DNA from: an uncultured Clostridia bacterium
GTDB taxonomy: Bacteria; Bacillota; Clostridia; TANB77; CAG-508
NCBI GenBank assembly: GCA_944391955.1
Contig: CALXVG010000001.1
Location: 81,716 to 131,169 of the forward strand
Reading direction: 5' to 3'
Length of the DNA stretch: 49,454 nucleotides
In this document: one piece after another, positions 36,118-45,300 of the stretch
How the letters are laid out: every line of letters starts with the position of its first letter
How positions within the stretch are numbered: the first letter of the stretch is position 1
Position numbers and translations under genes: made by a program
The notes under the pieces: model-generated
Told to the model about the DNA's origin: nothing
The model's input: the letters and a program-made list of their open reading frames with translations, nothing else
The model's database searches: none

Positions 36118-36552
36118 TTAATATTCTAGTTGTTCTATTACTAATTTGCTAATTTTGCCTGTTTTTTCATGATATTCAATATTTGTACATTTAAATCTTA
36201 TGGTATTAAAATTAGCTAAAAATTCATTTATATCATTATTATAAAAATCTTCCATTTGATATGTTCTTTCTATTGTAATCATTTTAAACTCTATTTTTAT
36301 ACTATTTTCTCCATTATCTATGTAATATCCTTTTTCATCTTTTGCTATACTATTTCTTTCATTTTGGTCTATAACCTTATTTATTAGAGTGGTTACTTCT
36401 GTTCCATATATTTCTTTATTTAAATAATATTCATATTCTTGATTTGCTTTTTTTACCTCTTCAGTGTTTATTCTTAATGATACTAATAAACCTGTGATAG
36501 AGAATAATATTACAGTTATTGATAGCAACATTAACAATAGTAATCTCTTCAT
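36118..36552 (-). CDS. Pilus-operon membrane-anchored protein
   Basis: A 144-residue protein with a hydrophobic N-terminal helix (MKRLLLLMLLSITVILFSIT, residues 3-26) and a soluble domain whose end (NTIRFKCTNIEYHEKTGKISKLVI) resembles the end of the pilin at 37063-37491 (FECTGVEYNAETGRVNKMTF). The start does not carry the MENA motif. AGGAGG lies before the ATG. It is likely a minor pilin; family not known to me. Confidence 0.6.
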   Translation of the reverse strand: MKRLLLLMLLSITVILFSITGLLVSLRINTEEVKKANQEYEYYLNKEIYGTEVTTLINKVIDQNERNSIAKDEKGYYIDNGENSIKIEFKMITIERTYQMEDFYNNDINEFLANFNTIRFKCTNIEYHEKTGKISKLVIEQLEY

Positions 36553-36576
36553 AATGCCTCCTATTATTGTTGTCTT

Positions 36577-37047
36577 CTAATTTTCTTGGAATCTAATTTC
36601 ATAAATTCTTCCATCTTCACGATATTTAATTGAATCATTTACATATGAAAATGTATTACTATATGTACTGATACCTGAAGCATCTGTAGAAGTTGTTAAT
36701 ATATGATCCTTTAAAAATTGATTTATTTCATCTAATGTTGCATGTGTCCAATCTCTATTTGCCTGTCTTATTGTTCCTGTCTTTGTTGTTACTATTATTG
36801 TTATTTCATAATTTCTTTGTTGTGATAAATTTATAAGTGTTACTATTTCTTGTGCGGTAACATTAGTCCTATCTTGATATACTATAAAAGTGTTGTTATA
36901 TTTATTCAGCTCTGTTATATCAAAATTGGATGCTATTTCTTCAGAAGAATTATTAATAGTTACATATATTGTTACAATCACTGCAAGTATTAATATTGTA
37001 ATTAATATGACTCCCGCTATTATTAAAGCTTGTGTTGCATTTTCCAT
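36577..37047 (-). CDS. MENA-type pilin-like protein
   Basis: A 156-residue protein beginning MENATQALIIAGVILITILI, with a membrane helix (about 6-32) and an alpha/beta soluble part containing YQDRTNVTAQEIVTLINLSQ and a C-terminal SIKYREDGRIYEIRF. The motif around IVTLINL is comparable with VLTVVNK and VTTLINK in the adjacent proteins, so all three probably descend from one pilin ancestor. AAGGA precedes the ATG. Confidence 0.63.
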   Translation of the reverse strand: MENATQALIIAGVILITILILAVIVTIYVTINNSSEEIASNFDITELNKYNNTFIVYQDRTNVTAQEIVTLINLSQQRNYEITIIVTTKTGTIRQANRDWTHATLDEINQFLKDHILTTSTDASGISTYSNTFSYVNDSIKYREDGRIYEIRFQEN

Positions 37048-37062
37048 AATATCAAATCCTTT

Positions 37063-37491
37063 TTATTTTCCTGTATTTTTAAATGTCATTTTATTTACTC
37101 TTCCTGTTTCAGCATTATATTCTACTCCTGTACATTCAAATATTGCAAGTTTATTTTGTGATAGATAAACTGATTCTTCTTCATCTGACACATTTGTACC
37201 GTTTTCTTTTAATATTTTTATTGTTATTTGATATTTTTCTTGTCCTTCATTTACATAGTTCTCTTGTGCCGCCTTATTAACTACTGTTAAAACATCTGAA
37301 CCGTACATTATTCTTTTATTATAGGCTTCCCACTGTGCATTCCATTCTTGCAAACTTTGGGCTTCTTTTTTTGTTTCATCAGCTTCTGACATTGTTTGTA
37401 TGTTTCTAAGCATTACGACTATTAGGCTTAATGCTATTAATGCAAAAAATACACCTGCTGCCATTAATATTGCTTTTGTTGAATTTTCCAT
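37063..37491 (-). CDS. MENA-type pilin-like protein
   Basis: A 142-residue protein beginning MENSTKAILMAAGVFFALIA, a membrane helix (about 6-30), then a coiled section (EADETKKEAQSLQEWNAQWE) and a beta domain ending with IFECTGVEYNAETGRVNKMT. It directly follows the TadB/C-like gene. AGGAGG precedes the ATG by a short spacer. It is the first of the pilin block. Confidence 0.63.
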   Translation of the reverse strand: MENSTKAILMAAGVFFALIALSLIVVMLRNIQTMSEADETKKEAQSLQEWNAQWEAYNKRIMYGSDVLTVVNKAAQENYVNEGQEKYQITIKILKENGTNVSDEEESVYLSQNKLAIFECTGVEYNAETGRVNKMTFKNTGK

Positions 37492-37564
37492 ATCTCCTCC
37501 CTTTTATATCACAAAGGAAAATCTTTACATAATTTTCCTTTGCAATAAGGATTATCTTTCTTTT

Positions 37565-39646
37565 TTATAAGTTTGTTTGTAGTGCATTGAAAGATTCTGT
37601 CATTGATGTTAAACCTATAGCAACTAAAGGAACTATTAAATATCCTACAAAAAGTCCAACCATTGGTGCAAATCCTAAAACTTTTCCTATCATACCTTTT
37701 CTACTTATTAATCTTTGGTTTGATTCTTCTCTTTTTGCTTGATAATATTCTCTTTCATTGTCTAATTCATCAAATGCTTCTGAAATTGGGATTTTTTCAA
37801 CTGCTGATTGCATGCTTTCTACAATTCTTTCTAGTTGTGGGAATGCAATATCTTCTTTTAACTGTTCTAATGCTTCCCATGCTCCTGCTTCATAATTGTT
37901 AACGCATCGCGTGATAGGTTCTCTAAATATATTTGAATATCTTTCTAACCATTCTAATATCATTTCTACATTAACACGTTCTATTTTCATTAGCATTAAT
38001 ATAATTGTTTGATATTCCATTACTTCATTTTCCATTTCTAACTTTCTTAAAGTTTTTTGGAACATTAAAATCCATACTGGTGCACAATAACCAACATAGC
38101 CAAATATAAATGATAATAGTAACTCAAACCATTTAAATCCTTCTTTATTAATAATTGATAGTTTACTATGTATTTTTTCTGCAGCTGTCGTTAGTTCTGC
38201 TTCTGTTGCATCTTTATAAAATTCTGAATTTTTTGCTATATATTCTTCTATTTCTGCTACTGTTATTTTTTTATTTCCTTTTAATTCCTCTAATATGATA
38301 TTTTGTGCTGCTGTAACTTCCATTGCCTCTTGCTCTTGTTTTTCCGACATTGAGCCTAACAAGTTGTAATCTGACGTTGGTTCTGTATATACATAATCTA
38401 CAGCTGTTTTATGGGCAAATGAAAATAAAAACATAGTCGCAATTACTGTTATTATACATATTACCATTTTGTTTATATAAAATGTCTGCATTTTTTGCTT
38501 ATATGCAGCCTCTTTCATTAATTTGGTTAATACTCTATAATTTTTACTATTTGTTTTTGGTATAAATAAATCTACAACTTTTTTTACTAATGGGTTTTTA
38601 TACAATCTAACTTGCCATACTTTGTTTGGATCTTTGTATTCTGCTTTTATTGAACCTGTATCTTTTATTTTTCTAATTAATATGTAACATACAAATGTTA
38701 ATATTAATAAACCAATTTGCACAAATAATCCTAATTTTCCATCATAGAATTGTTTTGTGAAACTAAAATTGTTTATACACCAATTTTTTAATGGTTGCAT
38801 AAGTAGTACAGGTGCTATTGCAATGATAGATAAACTTTGGAATACATAATCAAGTTTATCTCTTTTTAATATTTCCATCTGCATTTCTTGTGTTATATTA
38901 TTTAAGTTTTTTAAATATAGTGATGAACCATTATCAAGTGTTCTATCTCCAAATTCTCTTGTTAAATATGATACTCCTGCAAACTCTTTTAAGTAACTGT
39001 TTGGAGATACATCATAATATTTTTCTAATTCGCTTTCTGGATCATCAGATATTAATATTTCATATATTTTTTGACCTTGTACTGAAACTTCTAGTTCGTC
39101 ATTTTGTGATACCTCATATATTGCCTCTTCAACCATGTTATATTCATGATATGCATGTCGTATTTCTGCAAAAAAGTCAATCTGCTGTTTTAATAATTTG
39201 GTATCTAACTTGTCTATCATACCTGTCATGATGGTTTCTATTAAGAATACTTCCATTAAAAGTAATGTTACTCTTAATAATGCATCTCCTTTTGTTAATG
39301 CGAAAATAATTAATGTCAAAGGAACGATTATTATAATTGCTTTTGTTATTATTTGTGAGGTTTGCTTTCTAGTTTTATACTCATCTTGCATGTGTATAAT
39401 TTCTAGTTTTTTTCTTATTTTCTTTAAGTATCTTTTTAAAAATGGTATACTGTTATATGTATTATATAGCTTTTGATATATTACATCTGCAGAGTAGTTC
39501 TTTTGTGATGTTCCTTCTCTTAATTGTTTTATTCTTTTCCTATCGCCTTTATCAAGTGTTTTTTGTATAATTAAATAAGCTATTATAATTGCACAAAATG
39601 CTCCACCTGCTATACCCATTATTAAAAATAATGTTTGATTTGACAT
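37565..39646 (-). CDS. TadB/TadC-like inner-membrane protein
   Basis: A 693-residue membrane protein that looks like a TadB and TadC platform fused in one chain. A first membrane segment is at 5-27, pairs are near 97-130 and 265-335, a large cytoplasmic region contains two T2SSF-like stretches (EIRHAYHEYNMVEEAIYEVS, about 165-184; MKIERVNVEMILEWLERYSN, about 553-572), and the end has two helices (about 650-685). Such proteins sit in the inner membrane and couple the ATPase to pilus assembly. It lies between tadA and the pilin block. The fusion is inferred from length and motif repetition. Confidence 0.75.
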   Translation of the reverse strand: MSNQTLFLIMGIAGGAFCAIIIAYLIIQKTLDKGDRKRIKQLREGTSQKNYSADVIYQKLYNTYNSIPFLKRYLKKIRKKLEIIHMQDEYKTRKQTSQIITKAIIIIVPLTLIIFALTKGDALLRVTLLLMEVFLIETIMTGMIDKLDTKLLKQQIDFFAEIRHAYHEYNMVEEAIYEVSQNDELEVSVQGQKIYEILISDDPESELEKYYDVSPNSYLKEFAGVSYLTREFGDRTLDNGSSLYLKNLNNITQEMQMEILKRDKLDYVFQSLSIIAIAPVLLMQPLKNWCINNFSFTKQFYDGKLGLFVQIGLLILTFVCYILIRKIKDTGSIKAEYKDPNKVWQVRLYKNPLVKKVVDLFIPKTNSKNYRVLTKLMKEAAYKQKMQTFYINKMVICIITVIATMFLFSFAHKTAVDYVYTEPTSDYNLLGSMSEKQEQEAMEVTAAQNIILEELKGNKKITVAEIEEYIAKNSEFYKDATEAELTTAAEKIHSKLSIINKEGFKWFELLLSFIFGYVGYCAPVWILMFQKTLRKLEMENEVMEYQTIILMLMKIERVNVEMILEWLERYSNIFREPITRCVNNYEAGAWEALEQLKEDIAFPQLERIVESMQSAVEKIPISEAFDELDNEREYYQAKREESNQRLISRKGMIGKVLGFAPMVGLFVGYLIVPLVAIGLTSMTESFNALQTNL

Positions 39647-39659
39647 CTAGTTTTCACCT

Positions 39660-41552
39660 CTAACTTCTTGTTACTTTTTTTGTAGCCTTTCCCCAGTTTC
39701 TTTCAATAAATTTATCAAATTCTATTGCATCATTATCATTCATATTGTTTCTCATTTCCATTAAGTTTTGGTCTGAAATTTTATTTGTTATTACATATGT
39801 ATCATTATGATATTCCATTATATTTTGATATCTATACATTTCTTTGTCTGTAACTTTGTGGAAGTATCTTGTAGCATTATCCATGAATTTTTCTATTTTT
39901 CCTTCCATTGTTTTTTCATTTCTGTAATCATATGTATATGATTCATTATCTTCAATTGGAATACATTCTGTTACTCTTTCTATATATCTTCTTCCTCTAA
40001 AGTCTTTTACTAAGTGAATATCAAAGTTTAAAACACTTACAACCTGTTCTTCTGCTGTTCTTTCATCAGAGAAAGCACCTGTTCTTAACATTGAGTTTCT
40101 TAATGCTGTTATTAAGTTTGGGAAAGTTTTAGCGTGGTGTGTAAATAATGTGAATTTAGATGCAACCTGTGCTGATTGTATCATCCAAGATGCTACGGGG
40201 TCTGTTGCAACCTCACCTATGATGTTAACACTACCATCTGTCTTCTTTTGAACGTCCAAACATTGTTGTCCAGATATTGTTTCTGTTTCTCTCATTGATA
40301 ATATATTTCTTGTTGGATATATTTTTCTTAAGTGCAACTCGAATGCAGTTTCTGTAATACGTAAGTTCATTGTATCATATATGTTTTCTATCATACCCAT
40401 AAGCATTGTTGTTTTACCACAACCTTGCTCACCAGTAAGAGAAATTACTCTGGCTCCTTTAACTAAATATTTTAATAAATCTATTGCGTTTTCTTTTCCT
40501 GGTATGGTAATAATTTGTTCTAGTGTTGCTCTTTTTACGTCGAACTTTCTTACGAAGAAAGCCCATGTTTCAGACATACTTGGTCTTACAACAACAACTC
40601 TGGAACCATCCTTCATTTCATTGATTTTATAACCATTTGTATCTGATAACTGTCCTGGATTATTATATTTATATATGTTTTGACATACTCTTTTTAATTC
40701 ACTTTCTTTACCAAATGAAAGAAATGCTAGTCTGATTGATTTACCTTGGAAGAAAATCCAAATACTATCACATGCTCTTGGTACTTTGTTTTCGTTTATT
40801 TGTGATAAATAATCTCCATCTGTTTGTGCAACCTGGCTTAAAAAGCTTTCTGGCAAACCAGATACTCCACCAGATACACCATCTATATTCATATCTCTTA
40901 TCTCATCTATACTGCTATATCCTTTATAATGTTGATATATTCTTTGTGTTACAACTGACAATTTATCTGCAAAGTCTAGTGTAAAGTTTTCTTTTTCATA
41001 TATATCATCTATTTCTTGTGGTGTTATTACATATGAAGGTTTAGAATCTCCATCTATATATTTTTCTACTGCTAAATTGTATTTTTTTATCATCTGTGTT
41101 AAAGATTCATATCCAAATTCTTTTTTATACATATGCATTATTATATCAAACTTATCTTGTGGTGTAAGTAGCGATGGTATATCAAAAGAAATTGCTTTTG
41201 ATATATTTATTTCGTTTACTCCATACTCTTTGTACAATAAGTCATATATTAATTCTTTTACATATTTTTTATCATTAACATCTCCATATGTACAACCTTT
41301 TAAAGCTTTTCTTAATTCATATTTTTTTGCTTTTCTTCTTTTTAATTCTTCTTCTGATAATCCTATATCGTATAAGTTTACTTTTGTAATTTCATCTAGT
41401 CTGTTTTTTATGAAGTCCATCATAGCATCAATTGTATATGATTTTTCATCAACAACTTTTTCTTCAACTTCTGCATTTTTATTTTTTCTTATTGAATATA
41501 CTATCAAAATTGCTACTACTACAATGACTGCAAGCATTAAAACTATATTCAT
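39660..41552 (-). CDS. TadA/CpaF-like pilus assembly ATPase
   Basis: A 630-residue secretion ATPase. Unlike typical CpaF it has an N-terminal membrane segment (residues 2-20) and a long linker. The catalytic core has Walker A SLTGEQGCGKTTM (about 371-383), the Asp-box region TETAFELHLRKIYPTRNI (about 407), Walker B-like DGSVNIIGEVATDPVAS (about 441), and the His-box TLFTHHAKTFPNLITALR (about 470). It powers pilus extension with the two ParA-like proteins encoded just upstream. AGGAGG precedes the ATG. Confidence 0.88.
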   Translation of the reverse strand: MNIVLMLAVIVVVAILIVYSIRKNKNAEVEEKVVDEKSYTIDAMMDFIKNRLDEITKVNLYDIGLSEEELKRRKAKKYELRKALKGCTYGDVNDKKYVKELIYDLLYKEYGVNEINISKAISFDIPSLLTPQDKFDIIMHMYKKEFGYESLTQMIKKYNLAVEKYIDGDSKPSYVITPQEIDDIYEKENFTLDFADKLSVVTQRIYQHYKGYSSIDEIRDMNIDGVSGGVSGLPESFLSQVAQTDGDYLSQINENKVPRACDSIWIFFQGKSIRLAFLSFGKESELKRVCQNIYKYNNPGQLSDTNGYKINEMKDGSRVVVVRPSMSETWAFFVRKFDVKRATLEQIITIPGKENAIDLLKYLVKGARVISLTGEQGCGKTTMLMGMIENIYDTMNLRITETAFELHLRKIYPTRNILSMRETETISGQQCLDVQKKTDGSVNIIGEVATDPVASWMIQSAQVASKFTLFTHHAKTFPNLITALRNSMLRTGAFSDERTAEEQVVSVLNFDIHLVKDFRGRRYIERVTECIPIEDNESYTYDYRNEKTMEGKIEKFMDNATRYFHKVTDKEMYRYQNIMEYHNDTYVITNKISDQNLMEMRNNMNDNDAIEFDKFIERNWGKATKKVTRS

Positions 41553-41585
41553 CTTTCAGGATTCCTCCTTTTTCCTTATTGTATC

Positions 41586-42395
41586 TTATTGCATCTGCAA
41601 TTGTAATTCTTTTATTTTATATATCATTCTTTCTGAGAATTGTTCCATAGAATCTACAAGTGGTGCTTGTGGGTGTGTTGGCTTTAGTTTTCTATATTGA
41701 GTAAAGAAATCTGCTAAGCCTCCTTCATTTGCACTCTCAAAGAATAAAGTATTATATGGTATTCCGAATACATCTTTTAGTCTATATGTTCTTTCAACAT
41801 TTTTTGTGTTATATTTTGAAAACTTATCATATTTGCCCATTAAGAACATAACATTGTTTTTATTTAATAGTGGATTCGTTTGTTGGATTTTTGTAACTTC
41901 TTTTATTATTTTATCTCTTTGAGTTAATCCAATAACAACTAAATTTGATTCTTCTAGTATTCCTTGTATTATAGGGTCTTCAATGCTTCCTTCTAAATCC
42001 ACAAATACTAAATCATATGCTTTATTTGCTATTTTTATAATTTCTCTCATACGTGTCATTTGTTTGTCATATGTATCTTTCAAAATATTTCCATCAGTCA
42101 ATACCTCTAAACGATCTTTGAATACAGCCCTTGTATAATTAGTTATTATTTCAGGTGTTGCCTTGTTACTTGTTATTGCTTTCATTAATCCTGTCATACC
42201 TGTTTCTAAATCTGTTCTTCTAGAATTTAATTTATCTTCCCAAAAACATTCTTCCATAGAAGAATCATTATGTTTTGCGTTTAATAGCAGAATTTTATAG
42301 TTATGTTCTACTGTTAATTGTGTTGCTATTCCTGCCATTGAGGTTGTTTGAGCTGTTTCTACTCTTCCAGTTGACCAAAATGTTACAACAGACAT
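41586..42395 (-). CDS. ParA/MinD-like ATPase of the pilus locus (second copy)
   Basis: A 269-residue protein with a deviant P-loop: the first strand VVTFWSTGRVETAQTTSMA replaces the KGGxGKT motif. It keeps YDLVFVDLEGS (about residue 125) as the Walker B strand and a helix-rich C-terminus. This resembles TadZ/CpaE-like receivers, which localise the pilus machinery and often have altered P-loops. AGAGGAG precedes the ATG. It is 33 bases upstream of tadA. Confidence 0.65.
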   Translation of the reverse strand: MSVVTFWSTGRVETAQTTSMAGIATQLTVEHNYKILLLNAKHNDSSMEECFWEDKLNSRRTDLETGMTGLMKAITSNKATPEIITNYTRAVFKDRLEVLTDGNILKDTYDKQMTRMREIIKIANKAYDLVFVDLEGSIEDPIIQGILEESNLVVIGLTQRDKIIKEVTKIQQTNPLLNKNNVMFLMGKYDKFSKYNTKNVERTYRLKDVFGIPYNTLFFESANEGGLADFFTQYRKLKPTHPQAPLVDSMEQFSERMIYKIKELQLQMQ

Positions 42396-42413
42396 TTGTA
42401 TTCTCCTCTCTTA

Positions 42414-43091
42414 TTATATGTTTTTAAACATTTTCTTTACTGTTCCTGATTTGATTTCTGGTGTTATTTGTTCTACTAATTGGATTAATCCATCTTTATA
42501 AACCATGCTTAATTCTTTAAAACTAATTCTTGCTGCTCTCTGGTTATCTATAATGATTGATTCATCTCCTGCTTCAAAAGGAAAATATATCTTTCCTTTA
42601 TTCCATTCAACCGCATAATAGAATGATAGAAAATTCAAATATTCTTCTTCTGTTTTTTCCATATGCTTTGATACCAATATTTTTGTCATTTTAATTCTTT
42701 CTTCGCCTTTCCCGATTACTTCTAATCCTCTGCGAAGTGAATAATCATCAAATCCTGTCACAAAATAATTAGCATCAGCATTTTTCATGTCTAATTTATT
42801 TAAATTTTCATTTTGGTCTATATCTATTAGTACCACATCATAATCAAGCTCTTGAACACCTGAATAATGTTTTATCTCTTCAATAGTTTCAAATCCTATA
42901 GCAACATCTATTCCTTCATAAGATGTTATATAGCATCTGCTAGGAGCTATTGCAGGTACTGTATATCTTGATTTCTGTAGAATCGTTGTATCAATAATTA
43001 AAACTTTTAGTCCAGATTCCACAAAAATCTTTGAAAGATATATTAATATATTCGTTTTATCATATGCACCTATAAAGCCTATCTTTTTCAA
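42414..43091 (-). CDS. ParA/MinD-like ATPase of the pilus locus (first copy)
   Basis: A 225-residue protein beginning MKKIGFIGAYDKTNILIYLS; the loop GAYDKTNI stands in for a P-loop with the invariant Lys-Thr kept. VLIIDTTILQKS (about residue 33) and YDVVLIDIDQN (about 84-94) match the MinD fold. The start is TTG at 43091 with AGGAGG 7 bases upstream. It lies between the CpaB-like gene and the second ParA-like gene. A TadZ-like positioning role is inferred. Confidence 0.6.
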   Translation of the reverse strand: MKKIGFIGAYDKTNILIYLSKIFVESGLKVLIIDTTILQKSRYTVPAIAPSRCYITSYEGIDVAIGFETIEEIKHYSGVQELDYDVVLIDIDQNENLNKLDMKNADANYFVTGFDDYSLRRGLEVIGKGEERIKMTKILVSKHMEKTEEEYLNFLSFYYAVEWNKGKIYFPFEAGDESIIIDNQRAARISFKELSMVYKDGLIQLVEQITPEIKSGTVKKMFKNI

Positions 43092-43109
43092 GTTTATTCC
43101 TCCTATGAA

Positions 43110-44018
43110 TTAAATTCCTGATAAGTAATTTTCTCTTGCTGTTTGAGCTTTTTCAATTTGTTCTCTAATTCCTGTTTCTATATTTACATCTCTATCGTTT
43201 GAATATTGTTCTATTTGGCTATTAATATAGCTTTCTCTTAAATTTGAAATAAATCTGTTTTCAAAATTTTGTAATGCTTCACTAGTAATATTTGCATTTG
43301 ATTTCATCAATGCTTGTACTGCTTCTGTTGGTGCGTAGGTCACTGTTGAAACTTCTTCATCAAGACCTGGTTGTATATCTAGCGGATATTTTGAAACATA
43401 TAGATTTGAAGTTGGTAAGATATAAGCTTCAACTATTGCACTGTTCATCATTAAGATTTCGCCTTCTGATAAACGTAATGTAATTGTATCGTCTATTACT
43501 TCCACTACTTCTTTACCTGCTATTACAATTAAATCTTGTCCATTTGCAAATGCTATTCTGACATCTATAAAATCTCCTACATCAAGTGTTGTTTGTAGTG
43601 TTAGCATGTTGTATTCTACTAATCTTTCTGAAGTATCTTTTTCTTCATCATCTATTAATAAACTATCACATAAAATTGTTCCTGCTGTTAAGTTTATTTT
43701 TGCTTTTCCTCCATAAAAAGGAATTTGTGTTGTTCCACCATCATTTGAAGCAATAATTTTGTCTGTTGGAACGTCTGTTGATGGTAAATTTACTAATTCT
43801 AACATACTTTGATCTATTTCTGTTTTTGAACGTACATCCGTTTTTAATTTATACACTGATGTATATTGAACTGACTCCTCAGCTTTTTGTTCATCTAGCA
43901 TTGGTTTTACCATAAGCATAAATAATAATGCTCCTATTAATAGAGCTATAAATAACATTACAATCATTCCTATAAGAAATGAATTTCTAACTTTTCTTTG
44001 CATTGGGTTTGATGGCAT
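43110..44018 (-). CDS. CpaB/RcpC-like SAF-domain pilus assembly protein
   Basis: A 302-residue protein with one N-terminal membrane helix (about 12-38) and a SAF-type domain: DVPTDKIIAS (about 76-85), INLTAGTILCDSLLIDDEE (about 103-121), and a following segment VGDFIDVRIAFANGQDLIVIAGKEV (begins about 147). This order matches CpaB/RcpC proteins of Tad pili, which in Gram-positives act at the cell wall. It is the first gene of the operon; AGGAGG precedes the ATG. Confidence 0.75.
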   Translation of the reverse strand: MPSNPMQRKVRNSFLIGMIVMLFIALLIGALLFMLMVKPMLDEQKAEESVQYTSVYKLKTDVRSKTEIDQSMLELVNLPSTDVPTDKIIASNDGGTTQIPFYGGKAKINLTAGTILCDSLLIDDEEKDTSERLVEYNMLTLQTTLDVGDFIDVRIAFANGQDLIVIAGKEVVEVIDDTITLRLSEGEILMMNSAIVEAYILPTSNLYVSKYPLDIQPGLDEEVSTVTYAPTEAVQALMKSNANITSEALQNFENRFISNLRESYINSQIEQYSNDRDVNIETGIREQIEKAQTARENYLSGI

Positions 44019-44097
44019 AATGAATTCCTCCTACTTCTATATTTTATTATTTTTAATTTTACAACAAAAAAATAAAAAAAACAACATTTTTTTGAAT

Positions 44098-44130
44098 TTG
44101 TAATATTATTGTAATATTGTTGTAATATTA
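44098..44130. repeat. Triple 11-bp direct repeat before the pilus operon
   Basis: TTGTAATATTA, TTGTAATATTG, TTGTAATATTA head to tail, about 80-112 bases upstream of the CpaB-like start. The period is one helical turn, so it may be an operator. The rest of 44019-44241 is AT-rich. Confidence 0.7.
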
Positions 44131-44241
44131 GCTTTTTTTGAAAAAATTTCTAGTTTATTTTTCTTTATTTTGCACATTCTAATATTGAAAAAGCTTTGAT
44201 ATGCTTTTCAATATAATCTCACATTCTAGGAGGTGAAATAA

Positions 44242-44448
44242 ATGGCAAACTCAAATTCAAACAGAACATTAGTACCAGAAGCAAAAGACTCTCTAAACCA
44301 ATTCAAATATGAAGTAGCTAACGAAGTTGGTGTAAACTTAAAGAATGGATATAATGGTGATATATCTGCAAAAGATGCTGGAAGAATTGGTGGAAATATG
44401 GTTAGAAAAATGATTCAAAAAGCTGAAAGTCAAATGTTAAGTAAATAG
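44242..44448 (+). CDS. Small acid-soluble spore protein, alpha/beta type
   Basis: A 68-residue SASP that coats spore DNA. The two family blocks are present: LNQFKYEVANEVGVNL (about residues 19-34, containing the FKYEVA core with the GPR protease site region) and GDISAKDAGRIGGNMVRKMI (about 40-59). AGGAGGTGA lies ahead of the ATG. A CATTCTA at 44175-44181 could be a SigG -10, but I could not pair it with a good -35. A terminator follows at 44472-44514. Confidence 0.97.
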   Translation: MANSNSNRTLVPEAKDSLNQFKYEVANEVGVNLKNGYNGDISAKDAGRIGGNMVRKMIQKAESQMLSK

Positions 44449-44471
44449 TTGTATTTACTTTGATTTAAATA

Positions 44472-44514
44472 AAACTCCCAAATAGTAATTTACATACTAT
44501 TTGAGAGTTTTTAT
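44472..44514. terminator. Bidirectional terminator after the SASP gene
   Basis: A 16-bp stem (AAACTCCCAAATAGTA with TACTATTTGAGAGTTT, one mismatch) and a short loop, then T-rich sequence. It is shared by the convergent gene ending at 44530. Confidence 0.85.
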
Positions 44515-44529
44515 TATATAATATATTTT

Positions 44530-45276
44530 TTATTTATAATTAAAATTTCCTGTTCCTGAATTGTAAAGGCATTGTTTTGTCACTTTATCATACAAACATG
44601 CAACATTATTTTTATCTATAGCTGGAAAAAAATCACCAACTAAAGTTCCATTTTTATAAACTTTGAAATAATATAATTTCATTTTTGCAAGTCTTGTTTC
44701 CGCAGTACCTGATTGTTGAATATTGAATATATACAAACTATATGGATTGCTAAATGTTGTTGTTGCATTAGCTATTGTTTTAGTTTTTCCATTTGTTTCT
44801 ATAATAGTTGAAGTTGTATTTTTTGTTATTGTTATCATTTGTCCTATCGTATATGTTAAGCCTGAAGATGTTTGTGTTGTATTATAGTCCCATCTCATAT
44901 CCTTATCATTGAAAAATACATTAAATGATTGTTGTCCTATGCCTTGTCTTGAGCCAAAAATCGCTTGTGTTGATGTTATATCATCTAATGCTATACTTAT
45001 TTCAAATGTTGTATTATTATCTGGTAATATACCTGTATCTATATATTGTGTTCCTGTTCCTTGAATATATTCAACAAAATCTACTGCCAAAAGATTATCA
45101 TATATCTGATCAACATTGTTTACTTCTGCTTCATATATTCTTTTTGTTTCTCTTTTAATTTCTGTTTGTGCCTGTAATTTATTTGAAATTATTACAAATG
45201 AACTTACTAAAAATGCTATTATAAAAATAATTGTGCCTAGTGTTATAAATGTTATTGCTCCTTTTTCGTTTTTCAT
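44530..45276 (-). CDS. Membrane-anchored protein with LamG-like domain
   Basis: A 248-residue protein starting MKNEKGAITFITLGTIIFI, an anchor resembling a prepilin leader (KGAITF), a short coiled linker (residues 30-60), and a concanavalin/LamG-like domain beginning YIQGTGTQYIDTG (about 69-81) and ending ACLYDKVTKQCLYNSGTGNF. This TQYIDTG domain is widespread in gut clostridial surface proteins. The ligand is not predictable. GAGAGG precedes the ATG. It is the last gene after dut. Confidence 0.7.
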   Translation of the reverse strand: MKNEKGAITFITLGTIIFIIAFLVSSFVIISNKLQAQTEIKRETKRIYEAEVNNVDQIYDNLLAVDFVEYIQGTGTQYIDTGILPDNNTTFEISIALDDITSTQAIFGSRQGIGQQSFNVFFNDKDMRWDYNTTQTSSGLTYTIGQMITITKNTTSTIIETNGKTKTIANATTTFSNPYSLYIFNIQQSGTAETRLAKMKLYYFKVYKNGTLVGDFFPAIDKNNVACLYDKVTKQCLYNSGTGNFNYK

Positions 45277-45300
45277 TTGTTTACCTCTCTTTCACATTTT

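Noticed and set aside
44175..44181. SigG promoter of the SASP gene
   Set aside because: CATTCTA fits a -10 but no acceptable -35 is present at the right distance, so it is not listed as a feature.
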